Shown here piece by piece: positions 12,258 to 23,594 of a DNA stretch of 64,000 nt (positions within the stretch are counted from its first letter, which is position 1; each line of letters begins with the position of its first letter). The position numbers and the translations under genes were made by a program. Location of the stretch: positions 21,461,001 through 21,525,000 of the forward strand of contig CM076146.1 in the NCBI GenBank assembly GCA_038025085.1, written 5' to 3'. The DNA is from Tetragonia tetragonoides. Lineage: Eukaryota > Streptophyta > Magnoliopsida > Caryophyllales > Aizoaceae. A model generated the notes under the pieces. The model had not been told where the DNA came from, did not search any database, and worked only from the letters and a program-made list of their open reading frames with translations.

Positions 12258-12426
12258 ACGCGTTTTAAAAGCTCATACGAGTAGGGTGAAAGAGATTTGA
12301 GTTCTTTTGTGTTGTATAGTTAGAGAAAGCATCCAAATACTTTGTTTCCATTCATTTGAGTGTGAAACTACACCGAGGATGTTTACAAGTACAAACAAGC
12401 TCCAACTCAAGCTTTTGAATGAATTT
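12258..12426 (+). repeat. F monomer of the higher-order module (169 bp)
   Basis: Type A front with GTATAGTTAGAGAAAGC in place of GTATAGTAAGAG, GTTTCCATTC, and ACACCGAGGATG. It always lies directly left of a C2 monomer. It recurs before 16297, 21005, 24709, 27911, 30431, 33126, 40547, 44421, 47788, 51499, 57565 and 61102. At 36.0 kb the tag reads GTCAGAG, and at 59.8 and 63.35 kb it reads GTTGGAG. Confidence 0.88.
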
Positions 12427-12594
12427 ACGTGTTTTAACAGCTCTTACGACTAGGGTGATAGAAATTGAGTTCTTTTGTGTTGTATATTAAGAGAAAATAT
12501 CCAAATACTTTGTTTGCATTAATTTGAGTGTGAAATAATACCAGTGTTGTTTACAAGTACAAACAAGCTTCAACTCAAGCTTTTGAATGCATTT
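12427..12594 (+). repeat. C2 monomer, diagnostic of the module (168 bp)
   Basis: Starts ACGTGTTTTAACAGC, has GAGAAAATATCC, GCATTAATTTGAG and AAATAATACCAGTGTTG. Monomers with the ACGTG start lie at 12427, 16297, 21005, 24709, 27911, 30431, 33126, 36163, 40547, 44421, 47788, 51499, 57565, 59921, 61102 and 63458: sixteen in all and none left of 12.4 kb. ACGTG against the usual ACGCG is a C-to-T change at a CpG. Confidence 0.9.
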
Positions 12595-12763
12595 ACGCGT
12601 TTTAAAAGCTCATACGAGTAGGGTGAAAGAGATTTGATTTCTTTCGTGTTGTATATTAAGAGAAAGCTCCCAAATGTTTTGTTTGCATTCTTTTGAGTAT
12701 GAAACTACACCAAGAATGTGTTAAATTACAAACAAGCTTCAACTCAAGCTTTTTAATGCATTT
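12595..12763 (+). repeat. D monomer of the module (169 bp)
   Basis: Type A front, then TTTGATTTCTTT(C/T)GTG, AAAGCTCCCAAATG, TTTTGAGTATGAAAC, and ACACCAAGAA(T/A)GTGTTAAATTAC. Later copies carry GTTGTAAGAGAAAGC, a 5-bp loss (D at 21173-21336 is 164 bp), or GTTGTAAGCTCAAGC. A left-region relative with TTTTCTGTTG and AAAGCACCC occurs near 1217, 5580, 8604 and 18522. Confidence 0.88.
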
Positions 12764-12932
12764 ACGCGTTTTAAAAGCTCGTACGAGTAGGGTGAAAGAG
12801 TTTTGAGTTCTTTTGTGTTGTATATTAAGAGAAAGCATCCAAATACTTTGTTTGCATTCATTTGAGTGTAAAACGACTCCGAGGATGTTTACAAGTACAA
12901 ACAAGCTTCAACTCAAGCTTTTGAATGTATTT
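12764..12932 (+). repeat. D' monomer with 10-bp palindrome (169 bp)
   Basis: Front reads AAAAGCTCGTACGAGTAG, making a perfect palindrome CTCGTACGAG at 12778-12787. It also has GAAAGAGTTTTGAG and CGACTCCGAGG. It follows D wherever D is complete, at about 16634, 21337, 25.55, 28.24, 29.41, 32.11, 40.88, 44.75, 51.83, 57.9 and 61.43 kb. At 23.2, 42.4, 53.7 and 55.55 kb the tail reads CTACTCC instead of CGACTCC. Confidence 0.88.
12778..12787. other. Perfect 10-bp palindrome CTCGTACGAG in D' monomers
   Basis: One base change (CTCATACGAG to CTCGTACGAG) in D' makes a perfect palindrome containing CGTACG. It also occurs at 16648-16657 and in later D' monomers, and in the related monomers near 30.78, 33.48, 36.52, 60.27 and 63.81 kb. 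Confidence 0.85.
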
Positions 12933-13101
12933 ACGCGTTTTAAAAGCTCATACGAGTAGGGTGAAAGAGGTTTGAGTTCTTTTGTGTTGTATATTAAGAC
13001 AAAGCATTCAAATACTTTGTTTGCATTCATTTGAGTGTGAAACTACACCTAGGATGTTTACAAGTATAAACAAGCTTCAACTCAAGCTGCTGAATGAATT
13101 T
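12933..13101 (+). repeat. G monomer of the module (169 bp)
   Basis: Type A front with GAAAGAGGTTTGAG and ATTAAGACAAAGCATTC, ending AAGCTG(C/T)TGAATGAATTT so that it leads into a B monomer. It follows D' at most module positions, for example about 16803, 21507, 25721, 28413, 41049, 44923, 52000 and 58065. After the D' copies at 29.5 and 32.2 kb it is replaced by a GATTGTATTTACGAG monomer. Confidence 0.86.
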
Positions 13102-13269
13102 ACGCGATTTAACAGCTCTTACGACTAGGGTGATAGAAATTGAGTTCTTTTGAGTTGTATATTAAGAGAAAGCATCCAAATACTTTGTTTTCATTCATTT
13201 GAGTGTGAAACTACACCTAGGATGTATACAGTTACAAACAAGCTTCAACTCATGCTTTTGAATTCATTT
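13102..13269 (+). repeat. B monomer of the module (168 bp)
   Basis: Type B front with TTTTGAGTTGTATATT, TTTGTTTTCATTC, and GGATGTATACAGTTAC, ending CATGCTTTTGAATTCATTT, which introduces an EcoRI site just before the next type A front. It follows G at every position I checked. Confidence 0.86.
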
Positions 13270-13434
13270 ACGCGTTTTAAAAGCTCATACGAGTAGGGTG
13301 AAAGAGATTTGAGTTCTTTTGTGTTGTATAGTAAGAGAAAGCATCCAAATACTTTGTTTTCATTTGAGTGTGAAACTACACCTAGGATGTTTACAAGTAC
13401 AAACAAGCTTCAACTCAAGCTTTTGAATGCATTT
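13270..13434 (+). repeat. A' monomer closing the module (165 bp)
   Basis: Type A front preceded by GAATTC, with GTATAGTAAGAGAAAGC. In this copy TTTGTTTTCATTTGAG is 4 bp shorter than the usual TTTGTTTGCATTCATTTGAG. After it, module copies diverge into differing numbers of B and A monomers, which is why the repeat period is not constant. Confidence 0.84.
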
Positions 13435-14002
13435 ACGCGTTTTAACAGCTCTTACGACTAGGGTGATAGAATTTGAGTTCTTTTGTATTGTACATTAAGA
13501 GAAAGCACCCAAATGTTTTGTTTGCATTCCATTTGAGTATGAAACTACACCAAGAATGTTTTAAAGTATAATCAAGCTTCAACTCAAGCTTCTGAAAGCA
13601 TTTACGCGTTTTAAAAGCTCATACGAGTAGGGTGAAAGAGATTTGAGTTCTTTTGTGTTGTATAATAAGAGAAAGCATCCAAATACTTTGTTTCCATTCA
13701 TTTAAGTGTGAAACTACACCTGGGATGTTTACAAGTACAAACAAGCTTCAACTCAAGCTTTTGAATGTATTTACGCGTTTTAAATGCTCATACGAGTAGG
13801 GTGAAAGAGATTTGAGTTCTTTTGTGTTGTATAGTAAGAGAAAGCATCCAAATACTTTGTTTTCATTTGAGTGTGAAACTACACCTAGGATGTTTACAAG
13901 CATAAACAAGCTTCAACTCAAGCTGTTCAATGTAATTTACGCGATTTAACAGCTCTTACGACTAGGGTGATAGAAATTGAGTTCTTTTGTGTTGTATATT
14001 AA

Positions 14003-14889
14003 GAGAAAGCATCCCAATACTTTGTTTTCATTCATTTGAGTGTGAAACTACACCTAGGATGTTTACAAGTATATACAAGCTTCAACTCAAGCTGTTGAAT
14101 GAATTTACGCGATTTAACAGCTCTTACGACTAGGGTGATAGAAATTGAGTTCTTTTGTGTTGTATATTAAGAGAAAGCTTCCAAATACTTTGTTTGCATT
14201 CATTTGAGTGTGAAACTAAACCTAGGATGTTTACAGTTACAAACAAGCTTCAACTCATGCTTTTGAATTCATTTACGCGTTTTAAAAGCTCATACGAGTA
14301 GGGTGAAAGAGATTTGAGTTCTTTTGTGTTGTATAGTAAGAGAAAGCATCCAAATATTTTGTTTGCATTCATTTGAGTGTGAAACTACACCTAGGATGTT
14401 TGCAAGTGCAAACAAGCGTCAACTCAAGCATTTGAATGCATTTACGCGTTTTAAAAGCTCATACGAGTAGGGTGAAAGAGATTTGAGTTCTTTTGTGTTG
14501 TATATTAAGAGAGAGCATCCAAATACTTTGTTTGCATTCATTTGAGTGTGAAACTACACCAAGGATGTTTACAGTTACAAACAAGCTTCAACTCAAGCTT
14601 TTGAATGCGTTTACGCGTTTTAAAAGCTCATACGAGTAGGGTGAAAGAGATTTGAGTTCTTTTGTGTTGTATATTAAGAGAAAGCATCCAAATACTTTTT
14701 TTGCATTCATTTGAGTGTGAAACTATACCTTGGAAGTTTATAGTTACAAACAAGCTTCAACTCAAGCTTTTGAATGCGTTTACGCGTTTTAAAAGCTCAA
14801 ACGAGTAGGGTGAAAGAGATTTGAGTTCTTTTGTGTTGTATATTAAGAGAAAGCATCCAAATACTTTTTTTCCATTCATTTGAGTGTGA
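14003..14889 (+). repeat. Block copied at about +12,429 bp (right copy)
   Basis: Partner of 1575-2460 with the same ordered markers. Its right part also belongs to a block shared with 9000-9830 at an offset of 5,547 bp, so two separate copying events overlap here. Confidence 0.8.
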
Positions 14890-15377
14890 AACTACACCTA
14901 GGATGTTTACAGTTACAAACAAGCTTCAACTCATGCTTTTGAATTCATTTACGCGTTTTAAAAGCTCATACGAGTAGGGTGAAAGAGATTTGAGTTCTTT
15001 TGTGTTGTATATTAAGAGAAAGCATCCAAATACTTTGTTTTCATTCATTTGAGTGTGAAACTACTCCGAGGTTGTTTACAAGTACAAACAAGCTTCAACT
15101 CAAGCTTTTGAATGTATTTACGCGTTTTAAAAGCTCATACGAGTAGGGTGAAAGAGATTTGAGTTCTTTTGTGTTGTATATTAAGACAAAGCATTCAAAT
15201 ACTTTGTTTGCATTCATTTGAGTGTAAAACTACACCTAGGATGTTTACAAGTATAAACAAGCTTCAACTCAAGCTGTTGAATGAATTACGCGATTTAACA
15301 GCTCTTACGACTAGGTGGATAGAAATTGAGTTCTTTTGAGTTGTATATTAAGAGAAAGCATCCAAATACTTTGTTTT
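14547..15377 (+). repeat. Block copied at +5,547 bp (right copy)
   Basis: Partner of 9000-9830. It includes GAATGAATTACGCG at 15282 and CTAGGTGGATAG. Related CTAGGTGGATAG monomers lie near 20020, 39225 and 50173. Confidence 0.82.
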
Positions 15378-15411
15378 CATTCATTTGAGTGTGAAACTAC
15401 ACCTAGGATGT

Positions 15412-17860
15412 GTACAGTTACAAAAAGCTTCAACTCATGCTTTTGAATTTATTTACGCGTTTTAAAAGCTCATACGAGTAGGGTGAAAGAGATTTGAGTT
15501 CTTTTGTGTTGTATAGTAAGAGAAAGCATCCAAATACTTTGTTTGCATTCATTTGAGTGTGAAACTACACCTAGGATGTTTACAAGTACAAACAAGCTTC
15601 AACTCAAGCTGTTGAATGAATTTACGCGATTTAACAGCTCTTACGACTAGGGTGATAGAAATTGAGTTCTTTTGTGTTGTATATTAAGAGAAAGCATTCA
15701 AATACTTTGTTTGCATTCATTTGAGTGTGAAACTACACCTAGGATGTTTACAAGTATAAACAAGCTTCAACTCAAGCTGTTGAATGAATTTACGCGATTT
15801 AACAGCTCTAACGACTAGGGTGATAGAAACTAAGTTCTTTTGTGTTGTATATTAAGAGAAAGCATCCAAATACTTTGTTTGCATTCATTTGAGTGTGAAA
15901 CTACACCTAGGATGTTTACAAGTACAAACAAGCTTCAACTCAAGCTGTTGAATGAATTTACGCGATTTAACAGCTATTACAACTAGGGTGATAGAAATTG
16001 AGTTCTTTTGTGTTGTATATTAAGAGAAAGCATCCAAATACTTTGTTTTCATTCATTTGAGTGTAAAACTACACCGACGATGTTTACAGTTACAAACAAG
16101 CTTCAACTCATGCTTTTGAATTCATTTACGCGTTTTAAAAGCTCATACGAGTAGGGTGAAAGAGATTTGAGTTCTTTTGTGTTGTATAGTTAGAGAAAGC
16201 ATCCAAATACTTTGTTTCCATTCATTTGAGTGTGAAACTACACCGAGGATGTTTACAAGTACAAACAAGCTTCAACTCAAGCTTTTGAATGAATTTACGT
16301 GTTTTAACAGCTCTTACGACTAGGGTGATAGAAATTGAGTTCTTTTGTGTTGTATATTAAGAGAAAATATCCAAATACTTTATTTGCATTAATTTGAGTG
16401 TGAAATAATACCAGTGTTGTTTACAAGTACAAACAAGCTTCAACTCAAGCTTTTGAATGCATTTACGCGTTTTAAAAGCTCATACGAGTAGGGTGAAAGA
16501 GATTTGATTTCTTTCGTGTTGTATATTAAGAGAAAGCTCCCAAATGTTTTGTTTGCATTCTTTTGAGTATGAAACTACACCAAGAATGTGTTAAATTACA
16601 AACAAGCTTCAACTCAAGCTTTTTAATGCATTTACGCGTTTTAAAAGCTCGTACGAGTAGGGTGAAAGAGTTTTGAGTTCTTTTGTGTTGTATATTAAGA
16701 GAAAGCATCCAAATACTTTGTTTGCATTCATTTGAGTGTGAAACGACTCCGAGGATGTTTACAAGTACAAACAAGCTTCAACTCAAGCTTTTGAATGTAT
16801 TTACGCGTTTTAAAAGCTCATACGAGTAGGGTGAAAGAGGTTTGAGTTCTTTTGTGTTGTATATTAAGACAAAGCATTCAAATACTTTGTTTGCATTCAT
16901 TTGAGTGTGAAACTACACCTAGGATGTTTACAAGTATAAACAAGCTTCAACTCAAGCTGCTGAATGAATTTACGCGATTTAACAGCTCTTACGACTAGGG
17001 TGATAGAAATTGAGTTCTTTTGAGTTGTATATTAAGAGAAAGCATCCAAATACTTTGTTTTCATTCATTTGAGTGTGAAACTACACCTAGGATGTATACA
17101 GTTACAAACAAGCTTCAACTCATGCTTTTGAATTCATTTACGCGTTTTAAAAGCTCATACGAGTAGGGTGAAAGAGATTTGAGTTCTTTTGTGTTGTATA
17201 GTAAGAGAAAGCATCCAAATACTTTGTTTTCATTTGAGTGTGAAACTACACCTAGGATGTTTACAAGTACAAACAAGCTTCAACTCAAGCTTTTGAATGC
17301 ATTTACGCGTTTTAACAGCTCTTACGACTAGGGTGATAGAATTTGAGTTCTTTTGTATTGTACATTAAGAGAAAGCACCCAAATGTTTTGTTTGCATTCC
17401 ATTTGAGTATGAAACTACACCAAGAATGTTTTAAAGTATAATCAAGCTTCAACTCAAGCTTCTGAATGCATTTACGCGTTTTAAAAGCTCATACGAGTAG
17501 GGTGAAAGAGATTTGAGTTCTTTTGTGTTGTATAATAAGAGAAAGCATCCAAATACTTTGTTTCCATTCATTTATGTGTGAAACTACACCTGGGATGTTT
17601 ACAAGTACAAACAAGCTTCAACTCAAGATTTTGAATGTATTTACGCGTTTTAAATGCTCATACGAGTAGGGTGAAAGAGATTTGAGTTCTTTTGTGTTGT
17701 ATAGTAAGAGAAAGCATCCAAATACTTTGTTTTCATTTGAGTGTGAAACTACACCTAGGATGTTTACAAGTATAAACAAGCTTCAACTCAAGCTGTTAAA
17801 TGTAATTTACGCGATTTAACAGCTCTTACGACTAGGGTGATAGAAATTGAGTTCTTTTGT
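15412..17860 (+). repeat. Block copied at +3,870 bp (right copy)
   Basis: Partner of 11540-13990. It carries GATAGAAACTAAG at 15822 and the second complete module (F starts 16128, C2 at 16297). Near its left edge it has a 2-bp loss (GTTACAAAAAGC) that is shared with about 20125 but not with the left copy. Confidence 0.82.
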
Positions 17861-18307
17861 GTTGTATATTAAGAGAAAGCATCCAAATACTTTGTTTTCA
17901 TTCATTTGAGTGTGAAACTACACCTAGGATGTTTACAGTTACAAACAAGCTTCAACTCCTGCTTTTGAATTCATTTACGCGTTTTAAAAGCTCATACGAG
18001 TTGGGTGAAAGAGATTTGAGTTCTTTTGTGTTGTATAGTAAGAAAAAGCATCCAAATACTTTGTTTGCATTCATTTGAGTTTGAAACTACACCTAGGATG
18101 TTTACAAGTACAAACAAGCTTCATTTCAAGCTTTTAAATGTATTAACGCGTTTTAAAAGCTCATACGAGGAGGGTGAAAGAGATTTGAGTTCTTTTGTGT
18201 TGTAGGAGAAAGCATCAAAATACTTTGTTTGCATTCATTTGAGTGTGAAACTACACCTAGGATGTTTACAAGTACAAACAAGCTTCAACTCAAGCTTTAG
18301 AATGAAT
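17222..18307 (+). repeat. Block found at three positions (copy 3)
   Basis: Same marker order as 4280-5365 at +12,942 and as 7304-8389 at +9,918. It has ACTCCTGC where the others have ACTCATGC. It is the rightmost place where the short 164-bp monomer (18146) and C1 tail (18423) appear, so it marks the right end of the left-type repertoire. Confidence 0.82.
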
Positions 18308-21300
18308 TTACGCGTTTTAACAGCTCTTACGACTAGGGTGATAGAAATTGAGTTCTTTTGTGTTGTATATTAAAAGAAAATATCCAAATACTTTGTTTGC
18401 ATTCATTTGAGTGTGAAATAACACCAGGGTTGTTTACCAGTACAAACAAGCATCAACTCAAGCTTTTGAATGCATTTACGCGTTTTAAAAGCTCATACGA
18501 GTAGGGTGAAAGAGATTTGATTTCTTTTCTGTTGTATATTAAGAGAAAGCACCCAAATGTTTTGTTTGCATTCTTTTGAGTATAAAACTACACCAAGAAT
18601 GTGTTGAATTACAAACAAGCTTCAACTCAGGCTTTTGAATGCATTTACGCGTTTTAAAAGCTCACACGAGTAAGGTGAAAGAGATTTGAGTTCTTTTGTG
18701 TTGTATATTAAGAGAAAGCATCCAAATACTTTGTTTGCATTCATTTGAGTGTGAAACTACACGTAGGATGTTTACAAGTATAAACAAGCTTCAACTCAAT
18801 CTGTTGAATGAATTTACGCCATTTAACAGCTCTTACGACTAGGGTGATAGAAATTGAGTTCTTTTGTGTTGTATATTAAGAGAAAGCATCCAAATACTTT
18901 GTTTTCATTCATTTGAGTGTGAAACTACACCTAGGATGTTTACAAGTATATACAAGCTTCAACTCAAGCGGTTGAATGAATTTACGCGATTTAACAGCTC
19001 TTACGACTAGGGTGATAGAAATTGAGTTCTTTTGTGTTGTATATTAAGAGAAAGCTTCCACATACTTTGTTTGCATTCATTTGAGTGTGAAACTACACCT
19101 AGGATGTTTACAGTTACAAACAAGCTTCAACTGAAGCTCTTGAATGCGTTTACGCGTTTTAAAAGCTCATACGAGTAGGATGAAAGAGATTTGAGTTCTT
19201 TTGTGTTGTATATTAAGAGAAAGCATCCAAATACTTTTTTTGCATTCATTTGAGTGTGAAACTATGCCTAGGAAGTTTACAGTTACAAACAAGCTTCAAC
19301 TCAAGCTTTTGAATGCGTTTACGCGTTTTAAAAGCTCAAACGAGTAGGGTGAAAGAGATTTGAGTTCTTTTGTGTTGTATATTAAGAGAAAGCATCTAAA
19401 TACTTTGTTTGCATTCATTTGAGTGTGAAACTACACCTACGATGTTTACAAGTATATACAAGCTTCAACTCAAGCTGTTGAATGAATTTACGCGATTTAA
19501 CAGCACTTACGACTAGGGTGATAGAAATTGAGTTCTTGTGTGTTGTATATTAAGAGAAAGCATCCAAATACTTTGTTTTCATTCATTTGAGTGTAAAACT
19601 ACACCGACGATGTTTACAGTTACAAACAAGCTTCAACTCATGCTTTTGAATTCATTTACGCGTTTTAAAAGCTCATACGAGTAGGGTGAAAGAGATTTGA
19701 GTTCTTTTGTGTTGTATATTAAGAGAAAGCATCCAAATACTTTGTTTTCATTCATTTGAGTGTGAAACTACTCCGAGGTTGTTTACAAGTACAAACAAGC
19801 TTCAACTCAAGCTTTTGAATGTATTTACGCGTTTTAAAAGCTCATACGAGTAGGGTGAAAGAGATTTGAGTTCTTTTGTGTTGTATATTAAGACAAAGCA
19901 TTCAAATACTTTGTTTGCATTCATTTGAGTGTAAAACTACACCTAGGATGTTTACAAGTATATACAAGCTTCAACTTAAGCTGTTGAATGAATTTACGCG
20001 ATTTAACAGCTCTTACGACTAGGTGGATAGAAATTGAGTTCTTTTGAGTTGTATATTAAGAGAAAGCATCCAAATACTTTGTTTTCATTCATTTGAGTGT
20101 GAAACTACACCTAGGATGTGTACAGTTACAAAAAGCTTCAACTCATGCTTTTGAATTTATTTACGCGTTTTAAAAGCTCATACGAGTAGGGTGAAAGAGA
20201 TTTGAGTTCTTTTGTGTTGTATAGTAAGAGAAAGCATCCAAATACTTTGTTTGCATTCATTTGAGTGTGAAACTACACCTAGGATGTTTACAAGTACAAA
20301 CAAGCTTCAACTCAAGCTGTTGAATGAATTTACGCGATTTAACAGCTCTTACGACTAGGGTGATAGAAATTGAGTTCTTTTGTGTTGTATATTAAGAGAA
20401 AGCATTCAAATACTTTGTTTGCATTCATTTGAGTGTGAAACTACACCTAGGATGTTTACAAGTATAAACAAGCTTCAACTCAAGCTGTTGAATGAATTTA
20501 CGCGATTTAACAGCTCTAACGACTAGGGTGATAGAAACTGAGTTCTTTTGTGTTGTATATTAAGAGAAAGCATCCAAATACGTTGTTTGCAGTCATTTGA
20601 GTGTGAAAGTACACCTAGGATGTTTACAAGTACAAACAAGCTTCAACTCAAGCTGTTGAATGAATTTACGCGATTTAACAGCTATTACAACTAGGGTGAT
20701 AGAAATTGAGTTCTTTTGTTTTGTATATTAAGAGAAAGCATCCAAATACTTTGTTTTCATTCGTTTGAGTGTAAAACTACACCGACGATGTTTACAGTTA
20801 CAAACAAGCTTCAACTCATGCTTTTGAATTCATTTACGCGTTTTAAAAGCTCATACGAGTAGGGTGAAAAAGATTTGAGTTCTTTTGTGTTGTATAGTTA
20901 GAGAAAGCATCCAAATACTTTGTTTCCATTCATTTGAGTGTGAAACTACACCGAGAATGTTTACAAGTACAAACAAGCTTCAACTCAAGCTTTTGAATGA
21001 ATTTACGTGTTTTAACAGCTCTTACGACTAGGGTGATAGAAATTGAGTTCTTTTGTGTTGTATATTAAGAGAAAATATCCAAATACTTTGTTTGCATTAA
21101 TTTGAGAGTGAAATAATACCAGTGTTGTTTACAAGTACAAACAAGCTTCAACTCAAGCTTTTGAATGCATTTACGCGTTTTAAAAGCTCATACGAGTAGG
21201 GTGAAAGAGATTTGATTTCTTTTGTGTTGTAAGAGAAAGCTCCCAAATGTTTTGTTTGCATTCTTTTGAGTATGAAATTACACCAAGAAAGTGTTAAATT

Positions 21301-23585
21301 ACAAACAAGCTTCAACTCTAGCTTTTTAATGCATTTACGCGTTTTAAAAGCTCGTACGAGTAGGGTGAAAGAGTTTTGAGTTCTTTTGTGTTGTATATTA
21401 AGAGAAAGCATCCAAATACTTTGTTTGCATTCATTTGAGTGTGAAACGACTCCGAGGATGTTGACAAGTACAAACAAGCTTCAACTCAAGCTTTTGAATG
21501 TATTTACGCGTTTTAAAAGCTCATACGAGTAGGGTGAAAGAGGTTTGAGTTCTTTTGTGTTGTATATTAAGACAAAGCATTCAAATACTTTGTTTGCATT
21601 CATTTGAGTGTGAAACTACACCTAGGATGTTTACAAGTATAAACAAGCTTCAACTCAAGCTGTTGAATGAATTTACGCGATTTAACAGCTCTTACGACTA
21701 GGGTGATAGAAATTGAGTTCTTTTGAGTTGTATATTAAGAGAAAGCATCCAAAGACTTTGTTTTCATTCATTTGAGTGTGAAACTACACCTAGGATGTAT
21801 ACAGTTACAAACAAGCTTCAACTCATGCTTTTGAATTCATTTACGCGTTTTAAAAGCTCATACGAGTAGGGTGAAAGAGATTTGAGTTCTTTTGTGTTGT
21901 ATAGTAAGAGAAAGCATCCAAATACTTTGTTTGCATTCATTTGAGTGTGAAACTACACCTAGGATGTTTACAAGTACAAACAAGCTTCAACTCAGGCTGT
22001 TGAATGAATTTACGCGATTTAACAGCTCTTACGACTAGGGTGATAGAAATTGAGTTCTTTTGTGTTGTATATTAAGAGAAAGCATTCAAATACTTTGTTT
22101 GCATTCATTTGAGTGTGAAACTACACCTAGGATGTTTACAAGTATAAACAAGCTTCAACTCAAGCGGTTGAATGAATTTACGCGATTTAACAGCTCTTAC
22201 GACTAGGGTGATAGAAATTGAGTTCTTTGGTGTTGTATATTAAGAGAAAGCATTCAAATACTTTGTTTGCATTCATTTGAGTGTGAAACTACACCTAGGA
22301 CGTTTACAAGTATAAACAAGCTTCAAGTCAAGCTGTTGAATGAATTTACGCGATTTAACAGCTCTTACGACTAGGGTGATAGAAATTGAGTTCTTTTGTG
22401 TTGTATATTAAGAGAAAGCATCCAAATACTTTGTTTTCATTCATTTGAGTGTGAAACTACACCTAGGATGTTTACAGTTACAAACAAGCTTCAACTCATG
22501 CTTTTGAATTCATTTACGCGTTTTAAAAGCTCATACGAGTAGGGTGAAAGAGATTTCAGTTCTTTTGTGTTGTATAGTAAGAGAAAGCATCCAAATACTT
22601 TGTTTGCATTCATTTGAGTGTGAAACTACACCTAGGATGTTTACAAGTACAAACAAGCTTCAACTCAAGCTTTTGATTGTATTTACGAGTTTTAAAAGCT
22701 CATACGAGTAGGGTGAAAGAGATTTGAGTTCTTTTGTGTTGTATATTAAGAAAAAGCATCCAAATACTTTGTTTGCATTCATTTGAGTGTGAAACTACAC
22801 CTAGGATGTTTACAAGTACAAACAAGCTTCAACTCAAGCTTTTGATTGTATTTACGAGTTTTAAAAGCTCATACGAGTAGGGTGAAAGAGATTTGAGTTC
22901 TTTTGTGTTGTATATTAAGAGAAAGCATCCAAATACTTTGTTTGCATTCATTTGAGTGCGAAACTACACCGACGATGTTTACAAGTACAAACAAGCTTCA
23001 ACTCAAGCTTTTGAATGTATTTACGCGTTTTAAAAGCTCATACGAGTAGGGTGAAAGAGATTTGATTTCTTTTGTGTTGTATATTAAGAGAAAGCTCCCA
23101 AATGTTTTGTTTGCATTCTATTGAGTATGAAACTACACCAAGAATGTGTTAAATTACAAACAAGCTTCAACTCAAGCTTTTGAATGCATTTACGCGTTTT
23201 AAAAGCTCGTACGAGTAGGGTGAAAGAGTTTTGAGTTCTTTTGTGTTGTATATTAAGAGAAAGCATCAAAATACTTTGTTTGCATTCATTTGAGTGTGAA
23301 ACTACTCCAAGGATGTTTACAAGTACAAACAAGCTTCAACTCAAGCTTTTGAATGTATTTACGCGTTTTAAAAGCTCATACGAGTAGGGTGAAAGAGATT
23401 TGAGTTCTTTTGTGTTGTATATTAAGAGAAAGCATCCAAATACTTTGTTTGTATTCATTTGAGTGTGAAACTACACCTAGGATGTTTACAAGTATAAACA
23501 AGCTTCAACTCAAGCTGTTGAATGAATTTACGCGATTAAACAGCTCTTACGACTAGGGTGATAGAAATTGAGTTCTTTTGTGTTG

Positions 23586-23594
23586 TATATAAAG
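23586..23594 (+). other. TATATAAAG variant in a B monomer subset
   Basis: The usual TATATTAAG becomes TATATAAAG, which resembles a TATA box. Positions: 23586, 23933, 25102, 42791, 43128, 55935, 56272 and 56440. They are clustered because of block copying. Resemblance is all that the sequence shows; I do not call it a promoter. Confidence 0.5.

Larger units (their letters stand above)
11540..13990 (+). repeat. Block copied at +3,870 bp (left copy)
   Basis: Matches about 15412-17860 (23 monomers away). It contains a run of B monomers, the rare GATAGAAACTAAG at 11952, and the first complete F-C2-D-D'-G-B-A' module. To the right the copies part near 14050, where this one has CAAGTATATAC and the other has CAGTTACAAAC. 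Confidence 0.82.

Noticed and set aside
12656..12904. Recurring 80-109-codon minus-strand open frames through D and D' monomers
   Set aside because: They start at TTG in the complement of the GTTTACAAGTACAAAC stretch. Because 168 is divisible by 3, a frame open in one monomer can stay open in the next; the 'protein' is the same peptide twice. No sign of selection for coding.
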